A stretch of DNA of 63,625 nucleotides from Gemmatimonadota bacterium (GTDB lineage Bacteria > Gemmatimonadota > Gemmatimonadetes > Longimicrobiales > Gaopeijiaceae): contig JAOTVA010000009.1 in the NCBI GenBank assembly GCA_029863645.1, positions 1 through 63,625 on the forward strand, written 5' to 3'. The notes beneath the pieces are model-generated. The model did no database searches and had not been told where the DNA came from. It was given only the letters and a program-made list of their open reading frames with translations. Below, one piece after another: positions 44,384 to 53,479 of the stretch. The position numbers and the translations under genes were made by a program. Each line of letters begins with the position of its first letter. The stretch's first letter is position 1.

Positions 44384-44956
44384 CTAGACGGACTCGAGGC
44401 GTCCCCGGTGTCTCACGGCCTTGGCTCGGTTTCCGCACGTGGCCATCGAACACCACTTACGCCGCCCGCCTTTGCTGGTGTCTACGAACCAAAGCGAGCA
44501 CTGCCCGGAGGCGCACCGGCGCACCCGAGCGGGGTCGGTGCCGAGCATCAGCTCGGCCGCGGCCCTCGCGATCGGGGCCAGGTAGGCGAGTGGACGCTCG
44601 CCCACTTCGAGCTCGACCAGTGATGCGTCGTCGGCTTCCATGCGAAGCCACAGTGACACCCTGCTTTCCGCAAGGACGCGATTGAGCCCGTAGAGCGCCT
44701 GCGGCGCGGGGGCTTCGCCGGCCCGGTGGGCCTCCAGGAGGTGTGAGATATCCCCGCGGAGTCGCAGCGCCTCGGTGAGGAGCATTCTGGCGGCCGGCGG
44801 TTCCCGCAGTGGGGCGGCCCAGCCAGGGGCGCGGGACAGGCCGGTCTCGAGCCAGCTCACCAGGTCGGCGGGTGCGCGCAGCTGGTCGAACACCGCGCCG
44901 TCTTGCAGGCGCAGGGTGTTGAGGAGGCCGATGGCCAGATTTGCTCGCGACTCCAT
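44384..44956 (-). CDS. CGNR zinc-finger transcription regulator (ABATE domain)
   Basis: A 190-residue protein. The helical ABATE-type N-terminal domain (about 1-140) is followed by the CGNR zinc finger RRCASGQCSLWFVDTS...KWCSMATCGNRAKAVRHR, with the four Cys and the diagnostic C-G-N-R. This family acts as stress-linked or self-regulating DNA-binding proteins in many high-GC bacteria. An AT-rich, repeat-bearing region lies just before the start. Confidence 0.92.
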   Translation of the reverse strand: MESRANLAIGLLNTLRLQDGAVFDQLRAPADLVSWLETGLSRAPGWAAPLREPPAARMLLTEALRLRGDISHLLEAHRAGEAPAPQALYGLNRVLAESRVSLWLRMEADDASLVELEVGERPLAYLAPIARAAAELMLGTDPARVRRCASGQCSLWFVDTSKGGRRKWCSMATCGNRAKAVRHRGRLESV

Positions 44957-44980
44957 AACTCTATAAATACATCTTATGCG

Positions 44981-44998
44981 GTTATTGACAAGAATAAC
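44981..44998. promoter_or_regulatory. Inverted repeat before the CGNR gene
   Basis: GTTATT-gacaag-AATAAC is a perfect six-base dyad 25-42 bases before the CGNR start, in an unusually AT-rich stretch (44957-45020) that also repeats TCTTAT and TATAAAT motifs. It is a candidate promoter and operator for autoregulation. Confidence 0.45.
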
Positions 44999-45020
44999 TC
45001 GTAAAAGATCTTATAAATGG

Positions 45021-45338
45021 TTACGCATGATTCAGGGGCCAGCCGAAGTCGTCGAGGTTGATTCGGCCGGCCTCGCTGAATCGGACTCCCTCCGCCTCCA
45101 GCAGCGACTGCTGCAGTCGCTCGTAGCCGATGGCGGCAGAGCGCCGACTCACCTCGCCGCGCGCGTTCACGACGCGGTGCCACGGAACCTCGTGCCCGTC
45201 CGGGAGGGCGGCGAGTGCGTAGCCCACTTGCCTGGCGCGACCCGGCAGCCCTGCTTCTCTTGCGATGGCGCCGTACGTGGCCACGCGACCGCGCGGTACC
45301 CGTCGGACGGCGGCGTAGTAGAGATCGTATGTAGACAT
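45021..45338 (-). CDS. Alkyltransferase-like protein (MGMT fold, Trp in place of Cys)
   Basis: A 105-residue protein from the ATG at 45336-45338 (MSTYDLYYAAVRRVPRGRVA). The MGMT DNA-binding domain is clear: YGAIAREAGLPGRARQVGYA and the active-site block VPWHRVVNARGEVS. In methyltransferases this reads PCHRV; here Trp replaces the Cys, as in ATL proteins, which flag O6-alkylguanine for nucleotide excision repair rather than repairing it. It is divergent from the DinB gene, with 53 bases between the starts. Confidence 0.9.
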   Translation of the reverse strand: MSTYDLYYAAVRRVPRGRVATYGAIAREAGLPGRARQVGYALAALPDGHEVPWHRVVNARGEVSRRSAAIGYERLQQSLLEAEGVRFSEAGRINLDDFGWPLNHA

Positions 45339-45391
45339 TTCCCGAAAAGCGTGGGCCTCCGGAGCCCGACGCGAAAGGAGTCGCACCGGAG

Positions 45392-45919
45392 ATGGACGAA
45401 CTCAGGTATCCCATCGGGCCTCTTTCCCTCAAGCGTGAGCCGCTCACCGCGGACGAGCGCTCGGCGCTTGTTGCGTCCATCGAGAGCCACCCCTCCCGAA
45501 TGCGAGCCGCCGTGGACGGACTCACCGACGAGCAGCTCGACACGCCGTATCGCGAGGGAGGGTGGACGCCCCGCCAGGTCGTCCACCACGTCGTCGACTC
45601 CCACGTGAACGCCTACGTCCGATTCAAGCTGGCGATCACCGAGGACAACCCGACGATCGGTACCTACGAAGAGCATCTGTGGGCGGAACTTCCGGACGGA
45701 AAGTCGGCGCCGGTGGAAGGATCCTTGGCCATCCTCGAAGCGCTGCACCCGCGCTGGGTGGCCTGCCTCGAGAGCCTCGGTCAAGACGACTTCAGACGTC
45801 CGCTGCACTATCCCGGTATCGGGGACACCCATGTCGATGTCCTGCTGGAGATCTACGGGTGGCACGGGCCCCACCACGAAGCCCACATCACCAGCCTGAG
45901 GAAGCGCATGGGGTGGTAG
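45392..45919 (+). CDS. DinB/YfiT-family metal-dependent hydrolase or thiol transferase
   Basis: A 175-residue protein of the DinB_2 four-helix fold: MDELRYPIGPLSL start, the first His set in RQVVHHVVDSHVNAYVRFKL, and the second in YGWHGPHHEAHITSLRKRMGW. These are the three conserved metal-binding His of YfiT/BstA proteins, which in Firmicutes use bacillithiol. The thiol partner here is unknown. It is cytoplasmic and is followed by tyrS 40 bases later. Confidence 0.9.
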   Translation: MDELRYPIGPLSLKREPLTADERSALVASIESHPSRMRAAVDGLTDEQLDTPYREGGWTPRQVVHHVVDSHVNAYVRFKLAITEDNPTIGTYEEHLWAELPDGKSAPVEGSLAILEALHPRWVACLESLGQDDFRRPLHYPGIGDTHVDVLLEIYGWHGPHHEAHITSLRKRMGW

Positions 45920-45959
45920 GCGCTTGACCGGCACCTAGGCCCGAGTACCCTTCCTGCCC

Positions 45960-47258
45960 ATGACTACCACGCGCCCCCAATCACGGCTCGTCGACGAGCT
46001 CCAACGTCGCACCCTTCTCCATGACCTGACGGAGGGGGCCGCGGATCATCTCGCCGAGGCGCCGCGCACGGTGTACATCGGGTTCGACCCGACGGCTGCG
46101 AGCCTACACCTGGGCAGCCTCCTCCCGGTGATGGGTCTCCTGCACGCCCAGCGTGCCGGGCACACCCCAATCGCATTAGTGGGTGGAGGCACGGGCCTCA
46201 TTGGAGACCCGTCGGGCAAGACCGCCGAGCGGCAACTTCTCTCGAAAGAGGACGTCGCCCGGAACGCCGATGGGATCCGCGCACAGCTCGAGCATTTCCT
46301 CGACTTCGGGTCGGTGTCCAACGCGGCGCGCATGCGCAACAACCTCGACTGGCTGAGCGGACTGCCGCTCGTCGACTTCATGCGGGACACCGGTAAGCAC
46401 TTCTCTGTCAATCAGATGCTCGCCAAGGAGTCCGTGAAGCGACGGGTCGAAGGGGACGAGGCGGGCATCTCGTTCACGGAATTCTCCTACGCCCTTCTGC
46501 AGTCCTACGACTTCCTGGAGCTCTACCGCACGGAAGGTTGCACGGTGCAGATGGGCGGGAGCGACCAGTGGGGAAATATCACCGCCGGCATCGACCTGAT
46601 CCGGCGCGTCGAAGGCGCCCGTGCCTTCGGTGTCGTCTTTCCGCTCATCACCCAGTCGTCGGGGGTGAAGTTCGGCAAGTCGGAAGCAGGGGCCGTCTGG
46701 CTGGATCCCGAGATGACTTCTCCGTTCCGGTTCTACCAGTATTGGATCAACGTCGAAGACGCGGACGTCGTCCGCTACCTGCGGTTCTTCACCTTGCTCG
46801 AGGTCGACCAGATCGCCGACCTGGCGGACAAGGTCGAGTCCGAGCCACATGCGCGCACGGCACAGCGGGCGCTGGCCGATGATGTCACCCGGCGCCTGCA
46901 CGGCGAGACGGGCCTCGCCAGCGCGAAAGCGGCGACGCAAGCGCTCTTTGGCGGTGACGTGGCCGGACTCGGCGCCGACGAAATCTCTGACGTCTTCGCC
47001 GACGTGCCGTCCTCAGAGGTCACCAGGGACGCGCTCGGCGGTGAGGGGAAGTCGCTCATCGACCTGATGACCGAGTCGGGCCTCGCTTCGTCGAAGGGCG
47101 ACGCGCGTCGCTCCATCGACGGTGGCGGCGTCTACGTGAACAACGTGCGCGTCGAGGACGCAGCCCGGGCGCTCACGACAGAAGACACGATCGACGGCCG
47201 CTTTCTGCTGATCCGGAAGGGCAAGAAGCAGTACCACCTGGTGGCGATACGCGGCTGA
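45960..47258 (+). CDS. tyrS: Tyrosyl-tRNA synthetase
   Basis: A 432-residue class I synthetase from ATG 45960. The signature GFDPTAASLHLGSLLPVM holds HLGS (the HIGH equivalent), then GGGTGLIGDPSGK, the tyrosine pocket SYALLQSYDFLELY, QMGGSDQWGNI, and KFGKSE (the KMSKS equivalent). The C-terminal S4 RNA-binding domain has DARRSIDGGGVYVNN. The length is standard. It is followed by a hairpin terminator. Confidence 0.97.
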   Translation: MTTTRPQSRLVDELQRRTLLHDLTEGAADHLAEAPRTVYIGFDPTAASLHLGSLLPVMGLLHAQRAGHTPIALVGGGTGLIGDPSGKTAERQLLSKEDVARNADGIRAQLEHFLDFGSVSNAARMRNNLDWLSGLPLVDFMRDTGKHFSVNQMLAKESVKRRVEGDEAGISFTEFSYALLQSYDFLELYRTEGCTVQMGGSDQWGNITAGIDLIRRVEGARAFGVVFPLITQSSGVKFGKSEAGAVWLDPEMTSPFRFYQYWINVEDADVVRYLRFFTLLEVDQIADLADKVESEPHARTAQRALADDVTRRLHGETGLASAKAATQALFGGDVAGLGADEISDVFADVPSSEVTRDALGGEGKSLIDLMTESGLASSKGDARRSIDGGGVYVNNVRVEDAARALTTEDTIDGRFLLIRKGKKQYHLVAIRG

Positions 47259-47284
47259 GCGGCCGGATGGCACTTCGAAGAAAA

Positions 47285-47312
47285 GAGGGCCCGGGGTCTC
47301 CCCCGGGCCCTC
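47285..47312. terminator. Terminator between tyrS and the convergent barrel gene
   Basis: A perfect 12-base stem GAGGGCCCGGGG (47285-47296) pairs with 47301-47312 around a four-base loop. In the leftward reading it is followed by TTTTCTTC, so it is a classic Rho-independent terminator for the barrel gene at 47335-48351 and likely works for tyrS as well. Confidence 0.85.
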
Positions 47313-47334
47313 CTGTCTTGCCGTGATAACTGGC

Positions 47335-48351
47335 CTAGAAGGCCACCTTGTAGCCGACGTTGATGCCCCAGTCGAGTCCGAGCTGTGGGCCCTCGTAGTC
47401 CTGGTGCAACGTATACGTAGCCTCGAAGAACATACGATGTCCCGCGAGCGGTCCGTCGCCGGGCATGACGAAGTTCACACCGACTGGCATGTCGGCACGC
47501 TGACCGGCTAGGAAGACAGGGTCGCTGCCTGGATCGCGCGTCGCGTTGAGCAGCGGGTCGGCGCCTTCGATGTTGCCCCAAATCTGCCAGCGGATGCCGG
47601 CCGAGGCGCTGAACACGTCGTTGAACTTGTAGGCGGCCCAGCCGTTGGCTTCGTAGCTGTCACCGAGCGCGAAATCCGAGGCGCCGTCGCCGACATTGAT
47701 GCGGCCCCTGAACTGGGCGCCGATCGAACCGACCTCGTTCTGCATCTGGCCGGTGATGCCGGGCATGACCGCGAAGGTGCCGCCTCCGGGGCGCATGTCG
47801 TAGGGCAGCGGCTCCTCGCCCGCGCCACTGAACGGCGTGGTGGCCCACGTGCGGGACTTACCAACCGGGATCACGGCTCCCATGGAGAAATTCAGCCGGT
47901 ACGGTCCAGCCCGATATGCTTCGTAGATCGCGCTCGCGATGACGTCGCCCAACTCCTCGGCACCGGTGATGTAGTAGATGCCGCCGGAGGTGAGTTGGTC
48001 ACGCTCGTAGATCGAGAACTCCGCAGACGCGGTGACCGTCAGGTTCTCGGTGATCCCGCGGGCGGCCATCACGCTGTGGGTCTGCTTCGACAGCGTCAGC
48101 GGCGCGACCTGATACAACTGCAGGGTCGTCGCTAGCGGGAGTGAGTCCGTTGCGAACCAGACCCCTCGAGAATTCATCTGGGTGAACCGGTACGTGATCT
48201 CCGTGGTGCCGAGATCGAGCGTGCGAGCGCCGGTCACGCCGAGCGGCGCGTCCGCGTCAGGACGATTGGACGACCACACCCACTCATCTTGAGCGGCCAG
48301 TGGTGACGAGACGGCCAGCAGCGCCGCCACGATTAGGCTCCTACGAACCAT
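47335..48351 (-). CDS. Outer-membrane barrel protein (phenol-MetA-pathway-like)
   Basis: A 338-residue exported protein: signal peptide (residues 1-20, ending PLAAQ), then repeated amphipathic strands such as TTEITYRFTQMNSRGVWF, RLNFSMGAVIPVGKSRTW and FSASAGIRWQIWG, and a final strand GLDWGINVGYKVAF ending in Phe. This matches the putative MetA-pathway/transporter-type barrels found in many diderms, without a known substrate. It is a single gene with its own terminator. Confidence 0.75.
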   Translation of the reverse strand: MVRRSLIVAALLAVSSPLAAQDEWVWSSNRPDADAPLGVTGARTLDLGTTEITYRFTQMNSRGVWFATDSLPLATTLQLYQVAPLTLSKQTHSVMAARGITENLTVTASAEFSIYERDQLTSGGIYYITGAEELGDVIASAIYEAYRAGPYRLNFSMGAVIPVGKSRTWATTPFSGAGEEPLPYDMRPGGGTFAVMPGITGQMQNEVGSIGAQFRGRINVGDGASDFALGDSYEANGWAAYKFNDVFSASAGIRWQIWGNIEGADPLLNATRDPGSDPVFLAGQRADMPVGVNFVMPGDGPLAGHRMFFEATYTLHQDYEGPQLGLDWGINVGYKVAF

Positions 48352-48513
48352 GGAATTCCTCCGACTCGGTATGGGCGCGTCAACACGACGCTCCCTCGGC
48401 GTTCACGGGCTTGAATATAGAAGTTCGGACGCATCGCGCCCGTCTCCTGCATGGCGAGCACTAGCAAAATGTCCCGGCGATGGCCAAAAAACAAATGTTT
48501 TCTTGGTGGGGGG

Positions 48514-50826
48514 CTAATGGACGAAGTCTGGCAGCACGATGTCCGGGATGCCGAACCCATCCACGAGGATCTCTGCGTACTCTCTCACTTCGCCACAGAG
48601 TGCGTTGACCTGGGCACGAATCGCGCGGGCCTTGTTGCCCTCGAAGTACCCCGACTCGAGGAACCAGCCGCGGTCCGCCTCGATCCGCGAGAGGGCGTAG
48701 AGTCCTCCGAGTGAGCGTAGCGCCTCGGAGAGACCGGGCGTCGGAGCGCGCGTGACTGCGTCGTCCATACGCTCGGCCAGCGTACGCTCGACGTGCGCCT
48801 TTGCCAGAGCGACCAAGTGATCCTGACACTCGGTCACCGCTCGGAACGAGTCCATGCCGGCTTCAAGCCGTGCGCGAATCCGGGTCGCGGCGGAGCGCAG
48901 AAGGCGCTCCTCTCGGTACCGCAGCGCTGCCATCTGAAACTCAGGGTCCAATAGGTGCTCTTCGTCGGTCCTGCGCCGGGTGACCGGATTCAGTTCGGTG
49001 AGTGCGGTCTCCGCGCGGTCTGCCAGGTAGCGGAGGGCCCGCCGGAGATTGAGATCACCCATCTCGTCGCGGAATCGGGAGAGGAGCCCCTTCGCTACGA
49101 GTTGATACAGAACGAAGTTCGCGCCCTCGAAGGTGGTGAAGACGTCCGTATCGGCCTTGAGCGATGCGAAGCGCGCCTCGGCCAAGTATCCCTGGCCGCC
49201 GCACGCTTCACGGCAGGCTTGTAAGGCAGCGACGCAGTGCTCGGACGCGTATGCCTTCAGACCCGCCGCCGCCACCTCGAGCTCGGCGTCGTTGGCCCGC
49301 TCGGGGTCGGACGCCCACGCTTGCAGGTCCCGTACCGCGAAGTGGAGCGCGAATGTCGTGGCGAGTCGTGGCATTAGCGCCCGCTGGATCAGGATGTAGT
49401 CCAGGATCGACTGTTCGGGCGCGTTGTCAGGTCCGAATTGGCGGCGCTCCGCCGCGTACCGGATGGCGACGGTGAGACCCACCTTGGTCGCGCTCACCGA
49501 GGCCGAGGCGATGCTGACGCGGCCCAGGACGAGCGTTCGCAGCATTCCGAAGAATCGGCGTCCCGAACTTGGGATCGGGCTGTGATACCGACCGTGCTCG
49601 TCGATGGAGGCAAAGCGGTCGAGGAGACTCAGCCGGGGCACGCGCACCTGATCGAACGAAATGCGCCCGTTGTCGACCCCGTTCAGCCCCTCCTTTTCGC
49701 CGCAGTCCTCGATGCGGATGCCCGGCCGTACGTTCATCTGCTCATCGCGTAAGGGCACGAGCACGGCATGCACGCCGTGGTCTTCGTCGGCAACGATGAC
49801 GCGCGCGAAGACGGTCGCGAGTCGCCCGTGGAGGGCCGCGTTGCCGATCCACTGCTTGGCAGCTCCCTCGTGTGGAGTGTGAACCACGAGTTCGTCACTA
49901 TCGGGGTCGTAGGTCGCCGTGGTCTCGAGTGCCCGCACGTTCGAGCCGTGACCCAGCTCGGTCATCGCGTAGCAGCCGGGCAGCTCGAGCGTCGCGATCG
50001 CACCGAGCAGTTCCTCGTGGTGTCGTTGGGTGCCCAACTGCAGCACGCTGCCTCCGAACAGGCCGAACTGGACGCCGTGCTTCACGACAACGCTCAGGTC
50101 GCCGTAGGCCAGCGACTCGAACACGGCCACCCCACCGGCGGGGTCGCCGCCGCCCCCGTACTTCTCCGGGAACCCGAGGCCACCCCACTCTTGGTCCGCC
50201 ACGAGCCGCACGGCTGCGAGCACCCGCTCGCGGTATTCGGGTGTCGGAAGCCCCAACGGAATGCGAAGCCCAGGCTCGGCCAAGAGCGCCGCGACGCGGC
50301 CTCTCAGCTCGAAGTGGTCCCGATCGAGATACGCGTGCAGGCGCGTACCGTCGAAGGCCGCAGCCTCGGCCGAGGTGCCCCCCGTCGCCTCGATCGTTAC
50401 TTGAGCGTGGCCCAGGATCGCCCTGGCGGACTCACCCCCGAGACAGCCCAGCGAGATTTCCAGGGCGCGCAAGGCGTGCTCTGCCTCCTGATCGGACCAG
50501 GGGCCGGGCTCCCCCGTAGCACCCCAAAGCGCCAGGCCGAGGTCGGTGAGGGAGCGCGTTGCGGCCTCCGCATCGACCAGGTCCGTGCCTCGCACCCTCG
50601 CTACGAGCCCCTTGATATCGGTCGGCGCCGGCGGCGCCGCTGGATCCAGCCATGCGCCGATGACATCGGGTCCGTCCCCCCCGAGCCATGCCAGGCCGTC
50701 CACGGCTTCCAAGAGGATCTCGTGCTCCGCTGAAGTCAGGATCCCGTCCGACAACGCGTCGATTACGAACGGGATGAAGGGGATGAGCTCAGGCCGATCC
50801 TCCGGCCAGCTGAGTGCGGTCTGCAT
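48514..50826 (-). CDS. Acyl-CoA oxidase/dehydrogenase, long form
   Basis: A 770-residue flavoenzyme from the ATG at 50824-50826 (AAAGGACTCC upstream). About the first 60-70 residues form a helical region (PFVIDALSDGILTSAEHEIL) not found in ordinary acyl-CoA dehydrogenases and reminiscent of TerB-like folds. Then come the dehydrogenase domains: YAMTELGHGSN, WIGNAALHGRLAT, GVDNGRISFDQVRVPR, RRQFGPDNAPEQSILDY and the active-site region CREACGGQGYLAEARF, and an ACOX-type C-terminal helical domain. It should oxidise acyl-CoA in beta-oxidation. Oxidase or dehydrogenase cannot be told apart here. Confidence 0.9.
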   Translation of the reverse strand: MQTALSWPEDRPELIPFIPFVIDALSDGILTSAEHEILLEAVDGLAWLGGDGPDVIGAWLDPAAPPAPTDIKGLVARVRGTDLVDAEAATRSLTDLGLALWGATGEPGPWSDQEAEHALRALEISLGCLGGESARAILGHAQVTIEATGGTSAEAAAFDGTRLHAYLDRDHFELRGRVAALLAEPGLRIPLGLPTPEYRERVLAAVRLVADQEWGGLGFPEKYGGGGDPAGGVAVFESLAYGDLSVVVKHGVQFGLFGGSVLQLGTQRHHEELLGAIATLELPGCYAMTELGHGSNVRALETTATYDPDSDELVVHTPHEGAAKQWIGNAALHGRLATVFARVIVADEDHGVHAVLVPLRDEQMNVRPGIRIEDCGEKEGLNGVDNGRISFDQVRVPRLSLLDRFASIDEHGRYHSPIPSSGRRFFGMLRTLVLGRVSIASASVSATKVGLTVAIRYAAERRQFGPDNAPEQSILDYILIQRALMPRLATTFALHFAVRDLQAWASDPERANDAELEVAAAGLKAYASEHCVAALQACREACGGQGYLAEARFASLKADTDVFTTFEGANFVLYQLVAKGLLSRFRDEMGDLNLRRALRYLADRAETALTELNPVTRRRTDEEHLLDPEFQMAALRYREERLLRSAATRIRARLEAGMDSFRAVTECQDHLVALAKAHVERTLAERMDDAVTRAPTPGLSEALRSLGGLYALSRIEADRGWFLESGYFEGNKARAIRAQVNALCGEVREYAEILVDGFGIPDIVLPDFVH

Positions 50827-50936
50827 GGAGTCCTTTCTGCTCGAATGGCCCTTGATCCTCGCGTCCGCATCCACCAACGTGGCGGCCTTCCGGACGGATC
50901 GCAGGGAAAGAGTATCCTCCTATTAGGCAGAGCACG

Positions 50937-51428
50937 ATGGCAGAGTCGTTGGTAGGCGTCGTAATGGGCTCGAAGTCCGACTGGGACACGATGGCCCATG
51001 CAGCAAGCACGCTCGAGGCACTGGGCATCCCGCATGAGGTGCGCGTGATGTCGGCACATCGGACGCCCGACGTCGCGGCGGAATACGCCACCACGGCTGA
51101 AGAGCGCGGGCTTGAGGTCATCATCGCGGCGGCTGGTGGGGCCGCGCACCTCGCGGGCGTGCTCGCTTCCATGACCGTGTTGCCGATCCTGGGCGTGCCC
51201 ATGAAGGGCTGGTCACTCGACGGCCTCGACTCACTCCTGTCCACCGTGCAGATGCCGCGCGGCGTGCCCGTCGGGACTCTGGCGATCGGCAAGGCCGGCG
51301 CGGTCAACGCGGCCCTTCTGGCCGGCCAGATCTTGGGGCTCAAGCACCCGGAGATCCGCGAGGCTGTCCGCGCGGACCGGGAGCGACGGCGGCAGGAAGT
51401 CCTCGCGGACTCGGACCCGCGCGAGTAG
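50937..51428 (+). CDS. purE: N5-carboxyaminoimidazole ribonucleotide mutase (PurE, class I)
   Basis: A 163-residue enzyme of purine synthesis. [23 protein letters not shown] with the catalytic His, [15 protein letters not shown] and [19 protein letters not shown] are the class I PurE motifs. The length is typical. PurK is not adjacent. It is divergent from the acyl-CoA oxidase gene, with 110 bases between the starts. Confidence 0.96.
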   Translation: MAESLVGVVMGSKSDWDTMAHAASTLEALGIPHEVRVMSAHRTPDVAAEYATTAEERGLEVIIAAAGGAAHLAGVLASMTVLPILGVPMKGWSLDGLDSLLSTVQMPRGVPVGTLAIGKAGAVNAALLAGQILGLKHPEIREAVRADRERRRQEVLADSDPRE

Positions 51429-51454
51429 CCTACTCGGAAGATCTGGAGGATCCC

Positions 51455-52315
51455 ATGCCGCACCGCCTCACCCGCTCGCCCCTATTCCTGTTGCTGCTGC
51501 TGCTCCCGCTCGCGACCGGATGCGTGAAGCGCAGCACCTACCGAAACGCCATTGCCGACGCACAGGCGGTCGAGCTGGGGCTGCGTACCGATCTCGACGC
51601 GGGCTGGCAGCGCGAGGAAGGGCTTCAAGCAGACATCGCAGACCTGGAGTCCCAGGTGGCCCGCATGGAGGGTGAGATCGAAGCCCTTCAGCAGCAGAGG
51701 AGTCAGCTCCAGTCGCGACTGGGGCTGGCGGCCGAGGAGGTTCACAACTTGGAGGTCCTGCTGAGCGACCAGGGCACCGAATACGACCAGTTGCAGGCGC
51801 GTTTGGAGTCTCTGCGTGCAGTCGAGGCGGAAGTCCGCGAGCGCAACGCCATCTATGAGGACGTGCTGCGGCGCTTCCGGTCTCTCATCGACGGAGGTCA
51901 GCTGGGCGTATCCATAGCCCGTGGCCGCATGGTCATCCAGCTCCCGCAGGACGTGCTCTTCGCCTCGGGCAGCGCGACGCTGGGAGCCGAGGGCCGACGC
52001 ACGCTGGCTCAGGTTGGAACCGTGCTCGCGGAGCTAAACGACCGTTCGTTCCAGGTCGAAGGGCACACAGACAACGTACCCATCGCCAACGCGCCCTTCG
52101 CCTCGAACTGGGAGTTATCAAGCGCGCGCGCGCTGTCCGTCGTGCGCGTCCTCATCGATGCCGGAGTGGCGCCTACGAATCTCTCGGGCGCGGGGTACGG
52201 GGAGTTTCAGCCCGTCGCGCCGAACGACGACCGCGAGAGTCGGCGGCTGAACCGCCGCATCGAGATCGTCATGCTGCCGAACCTGGACGTGATCGCCGGG
52301 ACCGAGGCTCTCTGA
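51455..52315 (+). CDS. OmpA-family lipoprotein with coiled coil
   Basis: A 286-residue lipoprotein. After the lipobox (LLPLATGC, Cys23) comes a coiled-coil stretch (about residues 40-140: LQADIADLESQVARMEGEIE). Then comes the OmpA C-terminal domain with DVLFASGSATLGAEGRRTLA, VEGHTDNVPI and NWELSSARALSVVRVL, the peptidoglycan-binding core. It likely links the outer membrane to the cell wall. The greA gene starts at its stop (TGATG). Confidence 0.92.
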   Translation: MPHRLTRSPLFLLLLLLPLATGCVKRSTYRNAIADAQAVELGLRTDLDAGWQREEGLQADIADLESQVARMEGEIEALQQQRSQLQSRLGLAAEEVHNLEVLLSDQGTEYDQLQARLESLRAVEAEVRERNAIYEDVLRRFRSLIDGGQLGVSIARGRMVIQLPQDVLFASGSATLGAEGRRTLAQVGTVLAELNDRSFQVEGHTDNVPIANAPFASNWELSSARALSVVRVLIDAGVAPTNLSGAGYGEFQPVAPNDDRESRRLNRRIEIVMLPNLDVIAGTEAL

Positions 52316-52800
52316 TGCTCGAAGAAATTCGCGACAAGATCGAAGGTGAGATCGAGCGACTCACCCACGAGCTCCAGCGTGAGCTTCCTCAGCGTATCAA
52401 AACCGCTATGGAGCACGGCGACCTACGCGAGAACGCCGAGTTCAAGGCCGCCAAGGAACGCCAGGGATTCGTAGAGGCGCGTCTCAATCACCTCACGTCG
52501 CGTATGACCGAGCTGTCGAAGATCGACGTGACGCAGATGGCGTACGACAAGGTCGGCTTCGGCTCGAAGGTCACAATCAAGGACGAAGGGACGGGCGACG
52601 ACTTCATCTTCACGATCACTGCGGGTGACTTCATCGACTTGGACGGTGGCCAGGTCTCGTTGGCCTCGCCGATTGGGCAGGGCCTTCTCGGCGCGAAGGA
52701 GGGCCAAGTCGTCACCGTCAAGCTGCCACGCGGCGAGCGGCGCTATAAGGTCCTTACTCTGGTCACACTGCCGCAACAACTGGAAGGCAAGGGGGGCTGA
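52315..52800 (+). CDS. Transcription elongation factor GreA/GreB family
   Basis: A 161-residue factor with the GreA N-terminal coiled coil carrying the acidic tip GDLRENAEFKAAKERQGFVE and the C-terminal FKBP-like domain (GSKVTIKDEGTGDDFIFTI to ASPIGQGLLGAKEGQVVTVKLP). It rescues backtracked RNA polymerase. Its start shares one base with the stop of the OmpA-like gene, so the two are coupled. Confidence 0.94.
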   Translation: MLEEIRDKIEGEIERLTHELQRELPQRIKTAMEHGDLRENAEFKAAKERQGFVEARLNHLTSRMTELSKIDVTQMAYDKVGFGSKVTIKDEGTGDDFIFTITAGDFIDLDGGQVSLASPIGQGLLGAKEGQVVTVKLPRGERRYKVLTLVTLPQQLEGKGG

Positions 52801-52816
52801 CGCCCTCCCTTTCTCG

Positions 52817-53479
52817 CTAGACGGCCTGCTCGACCGCCGCTACGGCCTCCTCGATTTCGTCGGAGGCGATCCAGTGGCCGATGCGGTAGTCGCGCGCCAC
52901 GAGTCTAGCGCCGGCACGTCTCAAGCGTTTGCGACCCCGTTCGGCCAAGGAAATTGGGATGGCCGGGTCGCCCACTCCGTGTCCCCAGAAGATCGGTGTT
53001 GCAGGAGGGGCCGCGCCCGTCTCGTCGAGCTCAGCCGTGGCTACGAGAAAGCCAGACAGGTTAAGCGCCGCAGCGACGGCGCCCGGCCGCGAGAGTGCGT
53101 ACGCCAAGCTCACCGTGCCCCCCTGGGAGAAGCCTCCGAGGACGACACGGCCGGGTTGGAAGCCGACGATGCCGGGCAGCTCGCCGAGGAATTGGTCGAG
53201 CTTGGCGAGGCTCTCGGCGAGGGTCTCTTCGACGACGCGGTCCTCCTCGACGTAGCGGTACCAGGCCGAGCCCAGTCCATATCCCCACGCGCTCGCGGGG
53301 AACGGAGCCTCGGGCGTGACGACGGTCCAGGCTTGGGGAAGCAGAGGCTGAAGACCTTGAAGGTCGCTCTTGTTGCTTCCGCGACCGTGAAGGAGCACGG
53401 CGACTGTTGCGCCCTCACTGGCGGAGGCGGGCAGGTGAAGCAAATAGTCGAACGTCGCTTCGGTCGGCGCCGCGCTCAT
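52817..53479 (-). CDS. Alpha/beta hydrolase, phospholipase/carboxylesterase (MhqD-like)
   Basis: A 220-residue hydrolase. The ATG (complement of 53477-53479) overlaps the dioxygenase stop by four bases. VAVLLHGRGSNKSDLQGL forms the oxyanion region and VLGGFSQGGTVSLAYAL the nucleophile elbow (GxSxG). The acid and His follow in TPIFWGHGVGDPAIP and RIGHWIASDEI. In B. subtilis, mhqD follows mhqO and both respond to quinones, matching this order. Confidence 0.88.
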   Translation of the reverse strand: MSAAPTEATFDYLLHLPASASEGATVAVLLHGRGSNKSDLQGLQPLLPQAWTVVTPEAPFPASAWGYGLGSAWYRYVEEDRVVEETLAESLAKLDQFLGELPGIVGFQPGRVVLGGFSQGGTVSLAYALSRPGAVAAALNLSGFLVATAELDETGAAPPATPIFWGHGVGDPAIPISLAERGRKRLRRAGARLVARDYRIGHWIASDEIEEAVAAVEQAV

